DNA of 64,000 bases from Methanosarcina sp. DH2 (GTDB taxonomy: Archaea > Halobacteriota > Methanosarcinia > Methanosarcinales > Methanosarcinaceae), in the NCBI RefSeq assembly GCF_020804225.1, contig NZ_WJBI01000002.1:216856-280855 (forward strand), given 5' to 3'. Positions 36,196 through 45,775 of the stretch are shown in pieces. How positions within the stretch are numbered: the stretch's first letter is position 1; each line of letters begins with the position of its first letter. The position numbers were made by a program, and so were the translations under genes. The notes under the pieces were generated by a model. The model had not been told where the DNA came from, made no database searches, and saw nothing but the letters and a program-made list of their open reading frames with translations.

Positions 36196-38391
36196 TTATT
36201 TCAAATGCCTGGAATACTCTCCAAAATCAGTTTCTGTAAAGAGTTTTCCAATTTTCTGATATTCCCTTTTTGTAGCTCTGATAATGTGTTCCATTCCGAC
36301 CTTACCAGACCCTCCTGCAGCCAGAAAAGAGGCTGAAAGAGCTATGTTTTTGATATTTCCTCCTGTGAGTTTGAATTTTGACAGGAAAGCAAAATCTACT
36401 TCAGCCTCAAGAGGAGTTTCAGCAGGGAATGTATGTTTCCAGATAAGTTCCCTGGATTTTTCATCGGGAACCTGGAATTCAACTGTAAAATGTAACCTGC
36501 GAAGAAATGCATCATCCATATTTTTCCGGAAATTACTCGCAAGTATCACGGTTCCTTCGTGTTCTTCCATTTTCTGGAGCAAATAAGCGGTCTCAATATT
36601 TGCATAACGGTCGTGGGCATCTTTTACCTCTGACCTTTTGCCAAAAAGAGCATCAGCTTCGTCAAAGAAGAGGATCGCATTACTCATTTCAGCTTCCTTA
36701 AATATTTTATTTAAATTCTTCTCGGTTTCCCCGATGTACTTACTGACAATACTTGAGAGGTCTATTTTATAAAGATCCAGCCGGACTTCCCATGCAAGAA
36801 CTTCAGCTGCCATGGTTTTCCCTGTCCCGGAAGGACCGGAAAAAAGCACGTTTAAGCCTTTTCCAAGGGATAGTTTTTTTTCAAAACCCCAATCAGAGTA
36901 TACCGTCCCCCTGTACTTGACAAAGTCACAGATTTCTTTTAACTGCTCAAGCGTATCTTTTGGAAGGACAATATCATCCCAGTTATAGTGAGGGTTAATC
37001 TTCATAGCGAGGCCACTTAGCCTCTGGTTTGACCGGGCTTTGCAGCTTTCGTAGAGAATTTCAGCCGAGAGTGTCGGAACATCTGGATTTTTTGCTCTCG
37101 CGATCTCACGTGCTGTAGTGATTGCTTTTTCAATCTGACCGCCTGTGAACCTGAACTTGCTTGCAACTTCTTTTAAGTCTGTATCCTTTTCCAGGGTACG
37201 GTCCCCCTCCAGGCAGGTCTCCCATAGTTTTTTTCTGAGAAGATAAGAAGGACGGGGAAAAGAAAAAGAAAGAAAACCGCTGTTTATCAAATCCTCTTTT
37301 TGTTCAAAAAACCCGTTTCCAGCCAGAAAAACACCCTTTGGAAAATTTCTCAGGTTATGAAGTAAATTCTTCAGAGGGATTTTAGTCTCTTTAATTTCAG
37401 TCCCTGTATTTGCAAGCAGAGAATTAAAGTTTTCAAGGTAAAGCGCCGAATCCTGCAGGAGCGATTCCCTGAGCACAAGAGTCACGATTTCTGGAAAACG
37501 GCTTTCAAGAAGGGCTTTTGAATCCACGATAAGTAAATCAGTGCCCACTTCTCTGCAGGCAGATTCTGCAGTAATCTTTTTCCCGCTGCCATCCGGCCCC
37601 TCGAAAAAGAATTTCAAAGGGACTTTATTCCTGATATGCCAGCTTATAGAGTCCTTCAACCTGCTTTTAAGGTCTTCAGGCAGGACCAGAGCTTCAAAAG
37701 ACCTTTTTGTTTCTATTATGTATGAAAAATCCCGAATCCTTTCGTCAGGCTCGTCGAACTCAAGTAAAAAGTTGACTATTCTCTCATCGACTTTTAAAGC
37801 TGTAGATAGGAGGGATTGCTGCCCTTCTGAATTCTCGCCTGTCTCTTTTCCTTCAAGATAGACCAGGTGGTTTTTGACCAGGGGCGACTCTCGCGAGAAA
37901 TAAGCTCTTGCCTTAATTTTCGCTTCGGTTGTCGGGCAGAGAAGGTTCAGAGCCAGATCAACTCCAGGCCGTTTTCTGGTCACGTCATTTTGAAGGTAAG
38001 AATAGATCTTTTCATATTTCAGATCCAGTTCCGGGGCAAGTCCGATTAAAAGGATATCAATCTCAAACGGATCCAGGCTGAAAAGCTCAGATAGTGTATG
38101 AAGCCTCAGTTCTTTGCCGTGTCTCAGGCTTTCAATTTTTCTACTATATATATCTCTGCGTACCTCTCCAATTTCTTTAATCTCCGAGTCAGGCAGTATT
38201 TTTGGATCTGTCCCGAAACCGGGAGATTTTAGAAGCGTCTGTATTTCGGCTTCCGAAATATATAGACCTCTGAATTCATCTATCGGCTCAGAGAGCTCTG
38301 CCCGGAAGACTTCAAAATAACTGCGAATCAGTCGATCGATTCTGGAGAACTCGTCAAGAAGATGTTCTAGACTATCAGCATATGGCATCAT
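36196..38391 (-). CDS. Tandem AAA+ ATPase of the injection system (Afp15-like)
   Basis: 731 residues. The C-terminal AAA module is complete: Walker A GPSGTGKT (519-526), Walker B ILFFDEAD (573-580), sensor ILASNF and arginine-finger region FLRRLHF. The N-terminal module (about 255-390) is degenerate: GPDGSGKK at 265-272 has Lys in place of Thr/Ser, and its Walker B position reads LYLENF. eCIS clusters always carry such an ATPase for assembly or disassembly; it is not needed for firing. No ribosome-binding site is seen before the double ATG. There is a 116-base gap to the DUF4255 gene. Confidence 0.93.
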   Translation of the reverse strand: MMPYADSLEHLLDEFSRIDRLIRSYFEVFRAELSEPIDEFRGLYISEAEIQTLLKSPGFGTDPKILPDSEIKEIGEVRRDIYSRKIESLRHGKELRLHTLSELFSLDPFEIDILLIGLAPELDLKYEKIYSYLQNDVTRKRPGVDLALNLLCPTTEAKIKARAYFSRESPLVKNHLVYLEGKETGENSEGQQSLLSTALKVDERIVNFLLEFDEPDERIRDFSYIIETKRSFEALVLPEDLKSRLKDSISWHIRNKVPLKFFFEGPDGSGKKITAESACREVGTDLLIVDSKALLESRFPEIVTLVLRESLLQDSALYLENFNSLLANTGTEIKETKIPLKNLLHNLRNFPKGVFLAGNGFFEQKEDLINSGFLSFSFPRPSYLLRKKLWETCLEGDRTLEKDTDLKEVASKFRFTGGQIEKAITTAREIARAKNPDVPTLSAEILYESCKARSNQRLSGLAMKINPHYNWDDIVLPKDTLEQLKEICDFVKYRGTVYSDWGFEKKLSLGKGLNVLFSGPSGTGKTMAAEVLAWEVRLDLYKIDLSSIVSKYIGETEKNLNKIFKEAEMSNAILFFDEADALFGKRSEVKDAHDRYANIETAYLLQKMEEHEGTVILASNFRKNMDDAFLRRLHFTVEFQVPDEKSRELIWKHTFPAETPLEAEVDFAFLSKFKLTGGNIKNIALSASFLAAGGSGKVGMEHIIRATKREYQKIGKLFTETDFGEYSRHLK

Positions 38392-38449
38392 ATAAATTCA
38401 GCATAAAAAGGAGTTAGCATCGCCAGACCGGACACTTTGGTTATCCGGG

Positions 38450-38809
38450 TCATGTTTTCGTTTCCGTCGCACAAACCTTAAGTGCATTTTTCGACTCCAG
38501 AATCTTCGTATATGCACCAATCAATATTTCGGCATCTGAGAATTGGCCATGGGACTTGAGTCTGTCCACCTCAAGCAGGAATTTTCCAGTATTTTCTACA
38601 AGCAGTTCATGTTTGCCTGCAAATTTCGCAGCCAGTATTTTCAATTCTTTTCGAGAAGAGTATTTCTTTGGACTTTTACCGTCAATAAAATTGAAAATAA
38701 TTCCGCATGTCCGATGACCTATGGTTCTGGTTGAAGGATTAGCAGATGTTTTTGTATAAGCTCTAAAAGTATTTTCTTCTACCAGCTCTCCACATTCACA
38801 TAAAAATAT
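38450..38809 (-). CDS. Small Cys-containing protein at the head of the eCIS operon, apparent AUA start
   Basis: About 119 residues. The frame opens after a TGA and contains CECGELVEENTFRAYTKTSA, STRTIGHRTCGIIFNFIDGK and KKYSSRKELKILAAKFAGK, then a helical C-terminus. Cys residues at CxC and TC with HR may bind metal. There is no ATG/GTG/TTG before the CxC motif. ATA at 38807-38809 lies exactly seven bases after GGGGG and would give MFLCECGELV. Starting at the TTG (38644) would lose half the protein. I do not recognise the family. It is 58 bases upstream of the ATPase gene and may be a regulator or assembly factor. Confidence 0.6.
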   Translation of the reverse strand: MFLCECGELVEENTFRAYTKTSANPSTRTIGHRTCGIIFNFIDGKSPKKYSSRKELKILAAKFAGKHELLVENTGKFLLEVDRLKSHGQFSDAEILIGAYTKILESKNALKVCATETKT

Positions 38810-39371
38810 ATTATAACCCCCTTTTATATTACCCTTTAAGCCAAAAATAAATCCCCTATTGGCTCAAAAATAAACAAACTACAGATTAAATCAAAATTCA
38901 AGCAGGAAAAATTAAACATTTAGCGTTTAATAAAATCCAGCATCTCTACTAGCCAGGGAAGTTATCATCGCCCAATCGCTCACTCCCCAAAATCGAGGAT
39001 TTCCATACCCAAAGAAATTTCGACTAGATATTAAATATACTTCATCAAGTATATATGGTTTAAGATGAACAATAGTTTCAACTTAAAGTATTTTAAATTA
39101 GTTCTGAAAATTCATTATTCTAATTTGAGAGTTATTCCTAATTTGAGAGTTATTTTCTCAGATAAAATTAACCCATATGTAAAGTTGCCGCGTATAACAT
39201 ATGGAAAGACAGAAAAGGCTCCTTAAGAAAAGGCTCCTTAAGAAAAGGCTCCTTAAGAGCAGATATTCTCGTTTGATTTATTCTCCAAAATCACGAAGGA
39301 GACCGGCTCGAGAAGGAGCAAACTTTAATACATTGAAAATCTCTTCCCCCAAATCAGGAGATATCCAGAAA
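38810..39371. other. Divergent intergenic region between eCIS operon and rnhB
   Basis: 562 AT-rich bases. The part near 38830-38900 should hold the main eCIS promoter; TTTATATTA-like boxes are present but none is decisive. At 39213-39257 the 15-base unit AAAAGGCTCCTTAAG is repeated three times, just ahead of rnhB. No gene seen. Confidence 0.6.
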
Positions 39372-40037
39372 ATGATGATCGCAGGAATTGACGAAGCCGG
39401 AAAAGGTCCGGTAATCGGGCCCATGTGCATAGGGGGCGTAAAAATCGAGGACTCAAAAGCCCATATCCTTAAGGTGCTGGGAGTTGCGGATTCCAAGAAG
39501 CTGACGCCGAAAAAAAGGGAGCAGCTTGCAGCCCAGATCAAAAAACATGCCGACGGCTTTTTCGTCCTTGAGGTCAGCCCCTCTCAGATCGACGAACTCA
39601 GGAAGATAATGAGTATGAACGAGATCATGGTTGTCTGCTTTGCAAAAGTGCTTGAACAGCTGAAACCGGATACCGTGTATGTCGATGCTGCTGATGTAAA
39701 AGCCGAACGTTTTGCCGAAAATGTTTGCAGGCAGTACTCAAAAACCTGTCCTGACCATGCAAAGGAAATAAAGATAATTTCCATGCACCAGGCAGATGCT
39801 ATCTATCCTGTAGTCTCGGCAGCTTCTATTATTGCAAAGGTACGCAGGGACGAGCTTATAGAGGAGCTCAAGAAAGAATGGTGCACAGACTTCGGCAGTG
39901 GCTATCCTTCGGACCCGAAAACAAAAGGATTCCTGTTAAAATGGGGAAAAGAACACTGCGGAGAATTCCCCAGTATCGTCAGACAGTCCTGGCAGACAGT
40001 AGAAAATATAAGGGAAGAACTGAAAAAAGTTGAATGA
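39372..40037 (+). CDS. rnhB: Ribonuclease HII
   Basis: 221 residues from ATG 39372, 11 bases after GGAG. A frame extension to 39201 would add a Lys/Leu-rich segment encoded by the 15-base repeat and is not part of the family. Catalytic motifs: IAGIDEAGKGPVIGPM (first Asp and Glu), VDAADV (third acidic), QADAIYPVVSAASIIAKVRR (fourth Asp). It removes RNA from RNA-DNA hybrids and single ribonucleotides from DNA. The C-terminal block GSGYPSDPKTKGFLLKWGK is archaeal. It stands alone. Confidence 0.95.
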   Translation: MMIAGIDEAGKGPVIGPMCIGGVKIEDSKAHILKVLGVADSKKLTPKKREQLAAQIKKHADGFFVLEVSPSQIDELRKIMSMNEIMVVCFAKVLEQLKPDTVYVDAADVKAERFAENVCRQYSKTCPDHAKEIKIISMHQADAIYPVVSAASIIAKVRRDELIEELKKEWCTDFGSGYPSDPKTKGFLLKWGKEHCGEFPSIVRQSWQTVENIREELKKVE

Positions 40038-40209
40038 AAGCCTTCAATTGAATCAAAGCTTTCCGAAAGATTTCCTGAACTACCGATATATCCTTATAAA
40101 TCGAACCCTGCGTACTTACCGGTTGCGTATGCTGTCGGCTTTTTCCTGGAGAAAATGAAAGAAAGAGAAAAGGAAGAGAAAAGGAAAAAGAAAAGAAAAG
40201 AAAGGATCG

Positions 40210-41052
40210 TTAAAAATATTCAATCTGCAGTCCAATTCCCACTTCCTTAAGCCTGCAAACCTTTGAAAGCTCGATTTTTGAATTTAAGTCCGTACAGTGG
40301 CAGGCGTGGACGCAGGTCGGGTTAAGTATTTTGAGGTATTCGAGGGTCCCGTTCATCTTTTCTTCTGAGGGTTCCAGGAGATGGAAACCACCTATTATAT
40401 CAAGGACCCTGCTGTCTCCGCAGATTTCTTTTGCATATTCGGTGATGTTGCAGATCCCGGAATGGGAGCAGCCCGTGATGATTACGAGCCCTGCCTCTGC
40501 CCTGTACACCAGGGCTGTGTCGTCCGGAAGGAGGTCGGGAATTTTATTTCCCTCGCCGTCCTGCATATATCCGACAGCTGCCCCTGCCTCAAAAGCGAAG
40601 TTCCTGGGGATTTCCCCAAGAAAAACGAGCCTCTCGCTCAGCCAGAGGGGAATGCTTGAGAGCTGCAGCCGGAAGTGTTCGGAAAGCTTTTTGGGAGTGA
40701 GCAGGCTTCCGATTTCCCCTATCCCTTCACATTTTTTACTTTCGAAGGCGAGGGGATGGGCAACGAGAATTGGAGATCTGCAGGGCAGTCTTTCTATCCC
40801 TGCTTCCATGAAAAAGCGGATAAGGGGTTCAAGCCCCCAGCTGTGGTCCAGGTGTCCGTGGGAGATGACCAGGTAATCAAGGTCCGAAAGTGAAAGTCCC
40901 ATTTTCCGGGCGTTTTTGAGGAAAATATCCGAATACCCGGTATCAAAAAGGACTCTGATGCCCGAATCCTCTAACAGGAAGGACAAACCAGGCTCGGCGA
41001 GGAAATACCTGTCAATAAAGGTGTTGTTGTCAACAAGGACCGTGAGTTTCAT
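40210..41052 (-). CDS. MBL-fold metallohydrolase (COG1237 type)
   Basis: 280 residues, ATG 41052. A metallo-beta-lactamase fold protein with the motif SHGHLDHSWG (metal ligands H-x-H-x-D-H, about residues 64-69), a later GCSHSGICNI block and IIGGFHLLEPSEE near residue 220. The GCSHSG-IxN and GGFH combination is typical of COG1237 proteins, relatives of enzymes annotated in folate/methanopterin metabolism in methanogens. The substrate is not deducible. It is monocistronic by spacing. Confidence 0.85.
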   Translation of the reverse strand: MKLTVLVDNNTFIDRYFLAEPGLSFLLEDSGIRVLFDTGYSDIFLKNARKMGLSLSDLDYLVISHGHLDHSWGLEPLIRFFMEAGIERLPCRSPILVAHPLAFESKKCEGIGEIGSLLTPKKLSEHFRLQLSSIPLWLSERLVFLGEIPRNFAFEAGAAVGYMQDGEGNKIPDLLPDDTALVYRAEAGLVIITGCSHSGICNITEYAKEICGDSRVLDIIGGFHLLEPSEEKMNGTLEYLKILNPTCVHACHCTDLNSKIELSKVCRLKEVGIGLQIEYF

Positions 41053-41778
41053 GAAGAGTTTAATTTGCCTGCAGCCTATAATAATATTATCAAATACTCA
41101 TAAAACCAGTTAGGGTTGCGTGTTTCACTGCGAATACCCGGTACCCTTTATAAAATTATATCTCAAACACATCGGCCCCCGATGTATTTTCCTGAGATCA
41201 CCCCGATTTTCCCATCCGGATCAGCTTTTTATTTCAGGCTTGTTTCAAATACCTGCCGTGAACCTGAACTCTTACCCTGTACAGACTCAAAATAATAAAA
41301 TCTGAAAATATAATTTCATTGTAATACTCGTGAAGAATGAAAGAAATACCTTTAGAAGTACTGATTCTGAGAAAAGATCTAGATCCTTATAAGGGAATTA
41401 TAAGGGAATTATAAGGGAATTATAAAGGAATTATAAGGGAAAAATCAAAACCAAGTGAAGGAATCTACCGGAGCTTAAAATTAAAAAGCTGGAACTTGAA
41501 ATGAAAAGGAAACAGACTGAAAATGAATGGATATCATAAAAAAGAGAAGGGCTTGAAAATCTAAAAGCCTTACAAGAGGTTTTAACAGAGCCCTTCCATG
41601 AATGACGGTTTGAATTCTCGTCTTTATTTTACAAGTTTCTCACAACTCTTCATTACCTTTTATATAAGCTCCTGATAATTTTTCTGAACCATCTCAGGAG
41701 TCAGAGGTACTCAAGGGTACTTATATGTATATTCCCAGCTGTGCCTTGTAGTATCCCTATATATTTCATATTGAGGCT
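41053..41778. other. Intergenic region with 11-bp tandem repeat
   Basis: 726 bases without a convincing gene. At 41388-41440 the unit TATAAGGGAAT repeats five times, giving regularly spaced TATAA boxes. The remainder is AT-rich with no strong codon pattern on either strand. Confidence 0.6.
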
Positions 41779-42861
41779 TTATATTATCTGAGGCTTTTTA
41801 TTCGCCATAAATGTCTCATCACCGTTGTTATCACTCGCGTTTCCTGAATTGTTATCCGAAGAGGTTTCATTTACCAGAGGCATGTAATCTATACTTCCGG
41901 TAGTCTCATTGATAACATATGGAGTGTCGCCTATACCGTTTCCGTCAGCATCTTGCCCTGTGTAGTTACTCCAGAAATTACCTGCCGAACTGCTATTCCA
42001 TATATTAGTCCCTTCATCTATCACATTAAGGAAATTCGAAAAATCGTTCTGATAGATAGTGTTGTTAGAAGATTCATTAAGATATACTCCAAACTCATTC
42101 AGGTACACGGAGTTATTAACTATAGTATTGTATTCTGCCATCTCTCCAATGATTCCATAGTCGTTTTTTGAAATAAGATTATAGGCAAGTATATTCCTTT
42201 CAGATGTTCCAAGAAGAATCCCTATTCCATTAGCACTTGCCGTGTTATTTATAATAGTGTTATTGACAGAATTATTCAGCAAGATACCCTCGCCGTTTGA
42301 CGTTAACCAGTTATCTGACAGCTCATTTTCTTCGGAATCGACGAGAACAATCCCACTATATCCGATGCCCACGAGGTTATTATAAATATAGTTACGCTGA
42401 GAACCATTGAGAGCAATGCCCACGTCATTCATTACCAGCGCATTGTTGCTTACTGAGCAGTTTTCCGCTCCTTCAAGATAAATCCCTACTTCATACCAGT
42501 CCTCGGCGGAAGGGCCTCCTGCGATATAAAATCCGGATATTGTCACATTACTTGCGTTAACGTAAAAAACATCATCTTCCGGAACTGCACCCAGTACGTA
42601 TATGCGGTTAACTTGGTCTTCTGACGTGGAATTTGAGATAATTGAAACCTCTTTATTCACCTCTATATTTTCCTGGTACACTCCAGGGTTTACAAGAATC
42701 GTATCCCCATTCTGTGAATTATTAACAGCTTCCTGGATCGAACTGTAGTTTTCTCCTCCATTGGAATCTACGGTAATAACCGCAGCGCCTGCCGGGATTA
42801 TGACCATCCCGAGCATAAGAAGGAAAATTGTAAAAGCATTTAGAATTAATTTTCCATTCAT
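41779..42861 (-). CDS. Secreted NosD-like right-handed beta-helix surface protein
   Basis: 360 residues, ATG 42861, with a signal peptide (LILNAFTIFLLMLGMVIIPAG). It follows the surface-protein pattern of Methanosarcina: AAVITVDSNGGENYSSIQEA, VNNSQNGDTILVNPGVYQEN, then repeated parallel beta-helix coils rich in Asn (NSVNNTIINNTASANGIGIL, YNTIVNNSVYLNEFGVYLNE). The end of the helix has NFWSNYTGQDADGNGIGDTP, the usual NosD closing block. The C-terminus is short and has no clear membrane anchor. It is probably S-layer associated; ligand unknown. Confidence 0.85.
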   Translation of the reverse strand: MNGKLILNAFTIFLLMLGMVIIPAGAAVITVDSNGGENYSSIQEAVNNSQNGDTILVNPGVYQENIEVNKEVSIISNSTSEDQVNRIYVLGAVPEDDVFYVNASNVTISGFYIAGGPSAEDWYEVGIYLEGAENCSVSNNALVMNDVGIALNGSQRNYIYNNLVGIGYSGIVLVDSEENELSDNWLTSNGEGILLNNSVNNTIINNTASANGIGILLGTSERNILAYNLISKNDYGIIGEMAEYNTIVNNSVYLNEFGVYLNESSNNTIYQNDFSNFLNVIDEGTNIWNSSSAGNFWSNYTGQDADGNGIGDTPYVINETTGSIDYMPLVNETSSDNNSGNASDNNGDETFMANKKPQII

Positions 42862-43254
42862 AAACCAATACTCCCCTTAATTGATTGAACTATCCATACA
42901 GAAAAATAAATACTGTTTTTATAATAACTCGTAAGAATATAATCTGAGGTAATAAAAAGATTTTGAAATATATATTCTGAAAAATAAACCTGAACTATCA
43001 TATATTCGCCTATTCAAATAGATCCTTCTGAGCCTGAAAAATCGGTTTAATAAAAAACTCATGGATCTTAAGAGCAGGTAAAATCCCTATCCTGAAAGCC
43101 TGAATGATAATGTTTAAGGAAAATTGAAGGTTAAAGAAAATAACGAAGGTAACGAAAATAAACTAATATAAAAATAAAAAGAATAAATTGAAAAAAAATA
43201 AAAGAAATGTTTTATTAAAAATGAAAAGAACTTGAAAAGAAGAGAATCAATAAC

Positions 43255-43336
43255 AGTAATAAAAGTAATAAAAGTAATAAAAGCAGTAAAAGCAGTAAAA
43301 TTAATAAAGTTAACAAAGCTAATAAAGTTAATAAAA
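43255..43336. repeat. Imperfect 9-bp AT-rich repeats
   Basis: AGTAATAAA/AGCAGTAAA/AGTTAATAA-type units run for about 80 bases. They lie in the 589-base gap 42862-43450 downstream of purQ, which contains no gene that I can support. Confidence 0.6.
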
Positions 43337-43450
43337 AAAATAGAAAATTGGCTCTGTTGATATTAATCAATCCACTTAAAACCGATCTGGTCTGTTAAAA
43401 CCGATCCGGTAAGCAGAACGCTGGAATTTATTTAAAAAATAAAAAGCGGA

Positions 43451-44149
43451 TTAGAAGTTCTCGGTAATATAATCCGCCATAGACTCGAAAACCCGCCTGC
43501 CGTCATCAGAACCAAGGATTGATTCCGAAGCCCTTTCCGGGTGAGGCATGAGTCCGAAAACGTTCTTTGAAGCGTTTACTATTCCTGCGATGTTTTCAAG
43601 AGAGCCGTTAGGGTTGGCTTTATCCGTTGCTCTTCCTTTTTCATCTACATAACGGAAAACAACCTGTTCGTTCTCATCAAGCTCTGCCAGGTTCGGTTCT
43701 TCAGCGTAGAACTTGCCTTCCATATGGGCGATGGGCATCCTGATAACCTCTCCTTTCCTGAATTTTGAGGTAAAGGGGGTATTAGCTGTCTCAACCCTGA
43801 GATTAGTCCAGTGACACCTGAATTTGGGGTACTCGTTTGTTGTAAGAGCCCCTTCAAGAAGCCGGGCTTCGGTCAGGATTTGGAAACCATTGCAGATCCC
43901 GAGGACAGGTTTTCCTTCGGCTGCTATTTTTTTTACGGAATCCATAATAGGGGTTCGGGCTGCAATAGCTCCTGCCCTCAGGTAGTCTCCATAAGAAAAG
44001 CCGCCTGGAACAACAACCCCGTCAAAGCCTGTCAGGCTCTCTTCTTTGTACCAGACAGTTTCGGCATCCACACCAACCACGTCTTTAAGGACATGAAGGA
44101 CATCCATGTCGCAGTTTGTGCCTCCGAACTGAATAATGGCAATCTTCAT
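43451..44149 (-). CDS. purQ: Phosphoribosylformylglycinamidine synthase, glutaminase subunit
   Basis: 232 residues, ATG 44149 after GAGGG. A class I glutamine amidotransferase: GGFSYGDYLRAGAIAART then KPVLGICNGFQILTEARLLE (nucleophile Cys in GICNGFQ) and the late GLMPHPERASE (His/Glu of the triad). It supplies ammonia to PurL in de novo purine synthesis (FGAR to FGAM). It follows purS by 88 bases in the same direction, so the two are co-transcribed. PurL itself is not in the window. Confidence 0.96.
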   Translation of the reverse strand: MKIAIIQFGGTNCDMDVLHVLKDVVGVDAETVWYKEESLTGFDGVVVPGGFSYGDYLRAGAIAARTPIMDSVKKIAAEGKPVLGICNGFQILTEARLLEGALTTNEYPKFRCHWTNLRVETANTPFTSKFRKGEVIRMPIAHMEGKFYAEEPNLAELDENEQVVFRYVDEKGRATDKANPNGSLENIAGIVNASKNVFGLMPHPERASESILGSDDGRRVFESMADYITENF

Positions 44150-44237
44150 CTTTTTCCCTCAATCTTCCTTTTGTATTTTCAAAACGTTTAGCCTTCCGGG
44201 TTTTATTCTTAAATCCCTTAATTCTGCAGGGAGCCCC

Positions 44238-44489
44238 TCAGCTAAGTTCCTTGAGCTTTATAGTGTAGTTGTGGACGATTGGGTTTGCAATAAGCTTCTG
44301 GCACATCTCATCAACTTTCTGCTCCGCAACTTCGGCAGACTCTGCTTCGAGCACGATTTCATACAGTTTTGCAGTCTTTACGCTTTCGACTGCATATCCA
44401 AGGTGTCCGAGAGCCCTTTTAGCTGTAGTGCCTTCAGGGTCAAGCATGCCTGCTTTCTGTTCAATAGTTACTGTTGCCTGGTACTGCAT
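44238..44489 (-). CDS. purS: Phosphoribosylformylglycinamidine synthase, PurS subunit
   Basis: 83 residues from ATG 44489 (MQYQATVTIEQKAGMLDPEG), with GAGG upstream; a TTG five codons earlier lies within this site. It has the family's strand-helix pattern with GTTAKRALGHLGYAVESVKT and EQKVDEMCQKLIANPIVHNY. PurS bridges PurQ and PurL in archaea and Gram-positive bacteria. Confidence 0.95.
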   Translation of the reverse strand: MQYQATVTIEQKAGMLDPEGTTAKRALGHLGYAVESVKTAKLYEIVLEAESAEVAEQKVDEMCQKLIANPIVHNYTIKLKELS

Positions 44490-45775
44490 CTTTGTAAGCC
44501 TCAATTTTGAATCTTTAAATTAATCAGGCTTTCACCTGTTTTTCAGCATCCCGAATATGGTATCAGGTGAAAGATAAAATGGACTTAAAGGTGAACAAAG
44601 TGAACTTAAAGGTAAACAATTTCCGGTCTGCACCATAATAATTACAAGATGCTTAAAAACGTTGCGTATATTACGGGATATAGATAAAAAACTTCCTTTA
44701 TTGCAGGCAAAGAACTCATGAGAAGTTCTTTAAAGCCAGAGAATCCTTCTTTGCCTGAAGCCTCATCTATATTTATAAAATTACTTATTATAAAAATGTT
44801 GAACAGAATAGTAAAGTTTTAAATGTATATAAAACGTAATTATAAATTGGGTGAAATGCTGAACTTCAATGAACCGGATAGCTGGGAATGTAAACAGAAT
44901 AGTCTGGAATAGGACCTGCACCTGACCAGGCAGCTTGTCCTCTGCAAATATGGAGTCCTGAGGGGCAGTAATTGCTGCAGAGCTTACGTACCAAGAAATA
45001 ACCTGTACGCCACACGCTGCTGCTGTCTCTACTGTGCACACTCCATCTGGATAGGGAATGAAAAAAGCGCAAGGAATCCCTTCGCTGCACTGCAGGGAGA
45101 CCCTGTGTTCGCTATAGAAGTGCTCCGGGAAGAATCGCCCGGATAAAAAGAGCAGACAACGAAAATAGAGAAAGAGAAGGAGGGAAAAAAGAAAGAAAAA
45201 GAGGGAAAAAAGAAAGAGAGAAACATATCTGATTCAGCGTCAAAGTAAGAAGGCAAAAACGTACTTTCTTTTTTAATTCCAGACCTTAAATCTGTATATT
45301 ATATTTGTTTATTATACCTGTTTTACCTGATAAATTCCTCAAGGTTATAATTGAAAAGCGGGTTCTGTTGTCAAGGTAAGTATTTTCAGGTAACAGAGCA
45401 CCTCTTCGGTATAGGCATAATTGTCTCTAGGCATAATTGTTTCTAGGCATAATTGTTTCTCTTAACTGCGGTGCTGGTTTACCGGTTGTTTTTCTTACCT
45501 GACTGGCCGGCATAGCCATGCGGTGCAGGGAGAGAAAAAAGGGAGATTCCCTCTCTGGATTCCGAAATAGATCAACCAATTCTACAGGAGTGACCACATT
45601 TTTTAATCAGCGTTTTTTAATCTGCATTGTCAGCATCTTTTTCCAAATCCGTTTGCTTTCCAGAGAGTCCTTTTTTCAGAGTTTTATAGATGCACTGCCG
45701 GAAGAGGGCAAAATAATAAATACAGGGTGTAGCTCGTGTATACCGGACAGAAAGGACAGAAAAAAAGGTGTAACC
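44490..45775. other. Long intergenic region upstream of purS and asnB
   Basis: 1.3 kb between divergent purS and asnB. At 44860-45130 GC rises and minus-strand frames are open (for example one containing AAACGVQVISWYVSSAAITA), but they have no ribosome-binding site, no family resemblance, and break into two frames. This may be a decayed gene. At about 45414-45460 the 16-base unit GCATAATTGTTTCTAG repeats three times. At 45170-45220 there is a GAAAGAAAAAGAGGGAAAAA purine tract. Confidence 0.45.

Noticed and set aside
17172..38809. Prophage interpretation
   Set aside because: No capsid, portal, terminase, integrase or lysis gene is present, and DUF4255, AAA ATPase and DUF4157 cargo are eCIS hallmarks.
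44781..45256. Overlapping minus-strand frames of 74-86 residues in the purS-asnB gap
   Set aside because: No ribosome-binding site, no family pattern, and the plausible coding stretch jumps frames; at best a decayed gene.
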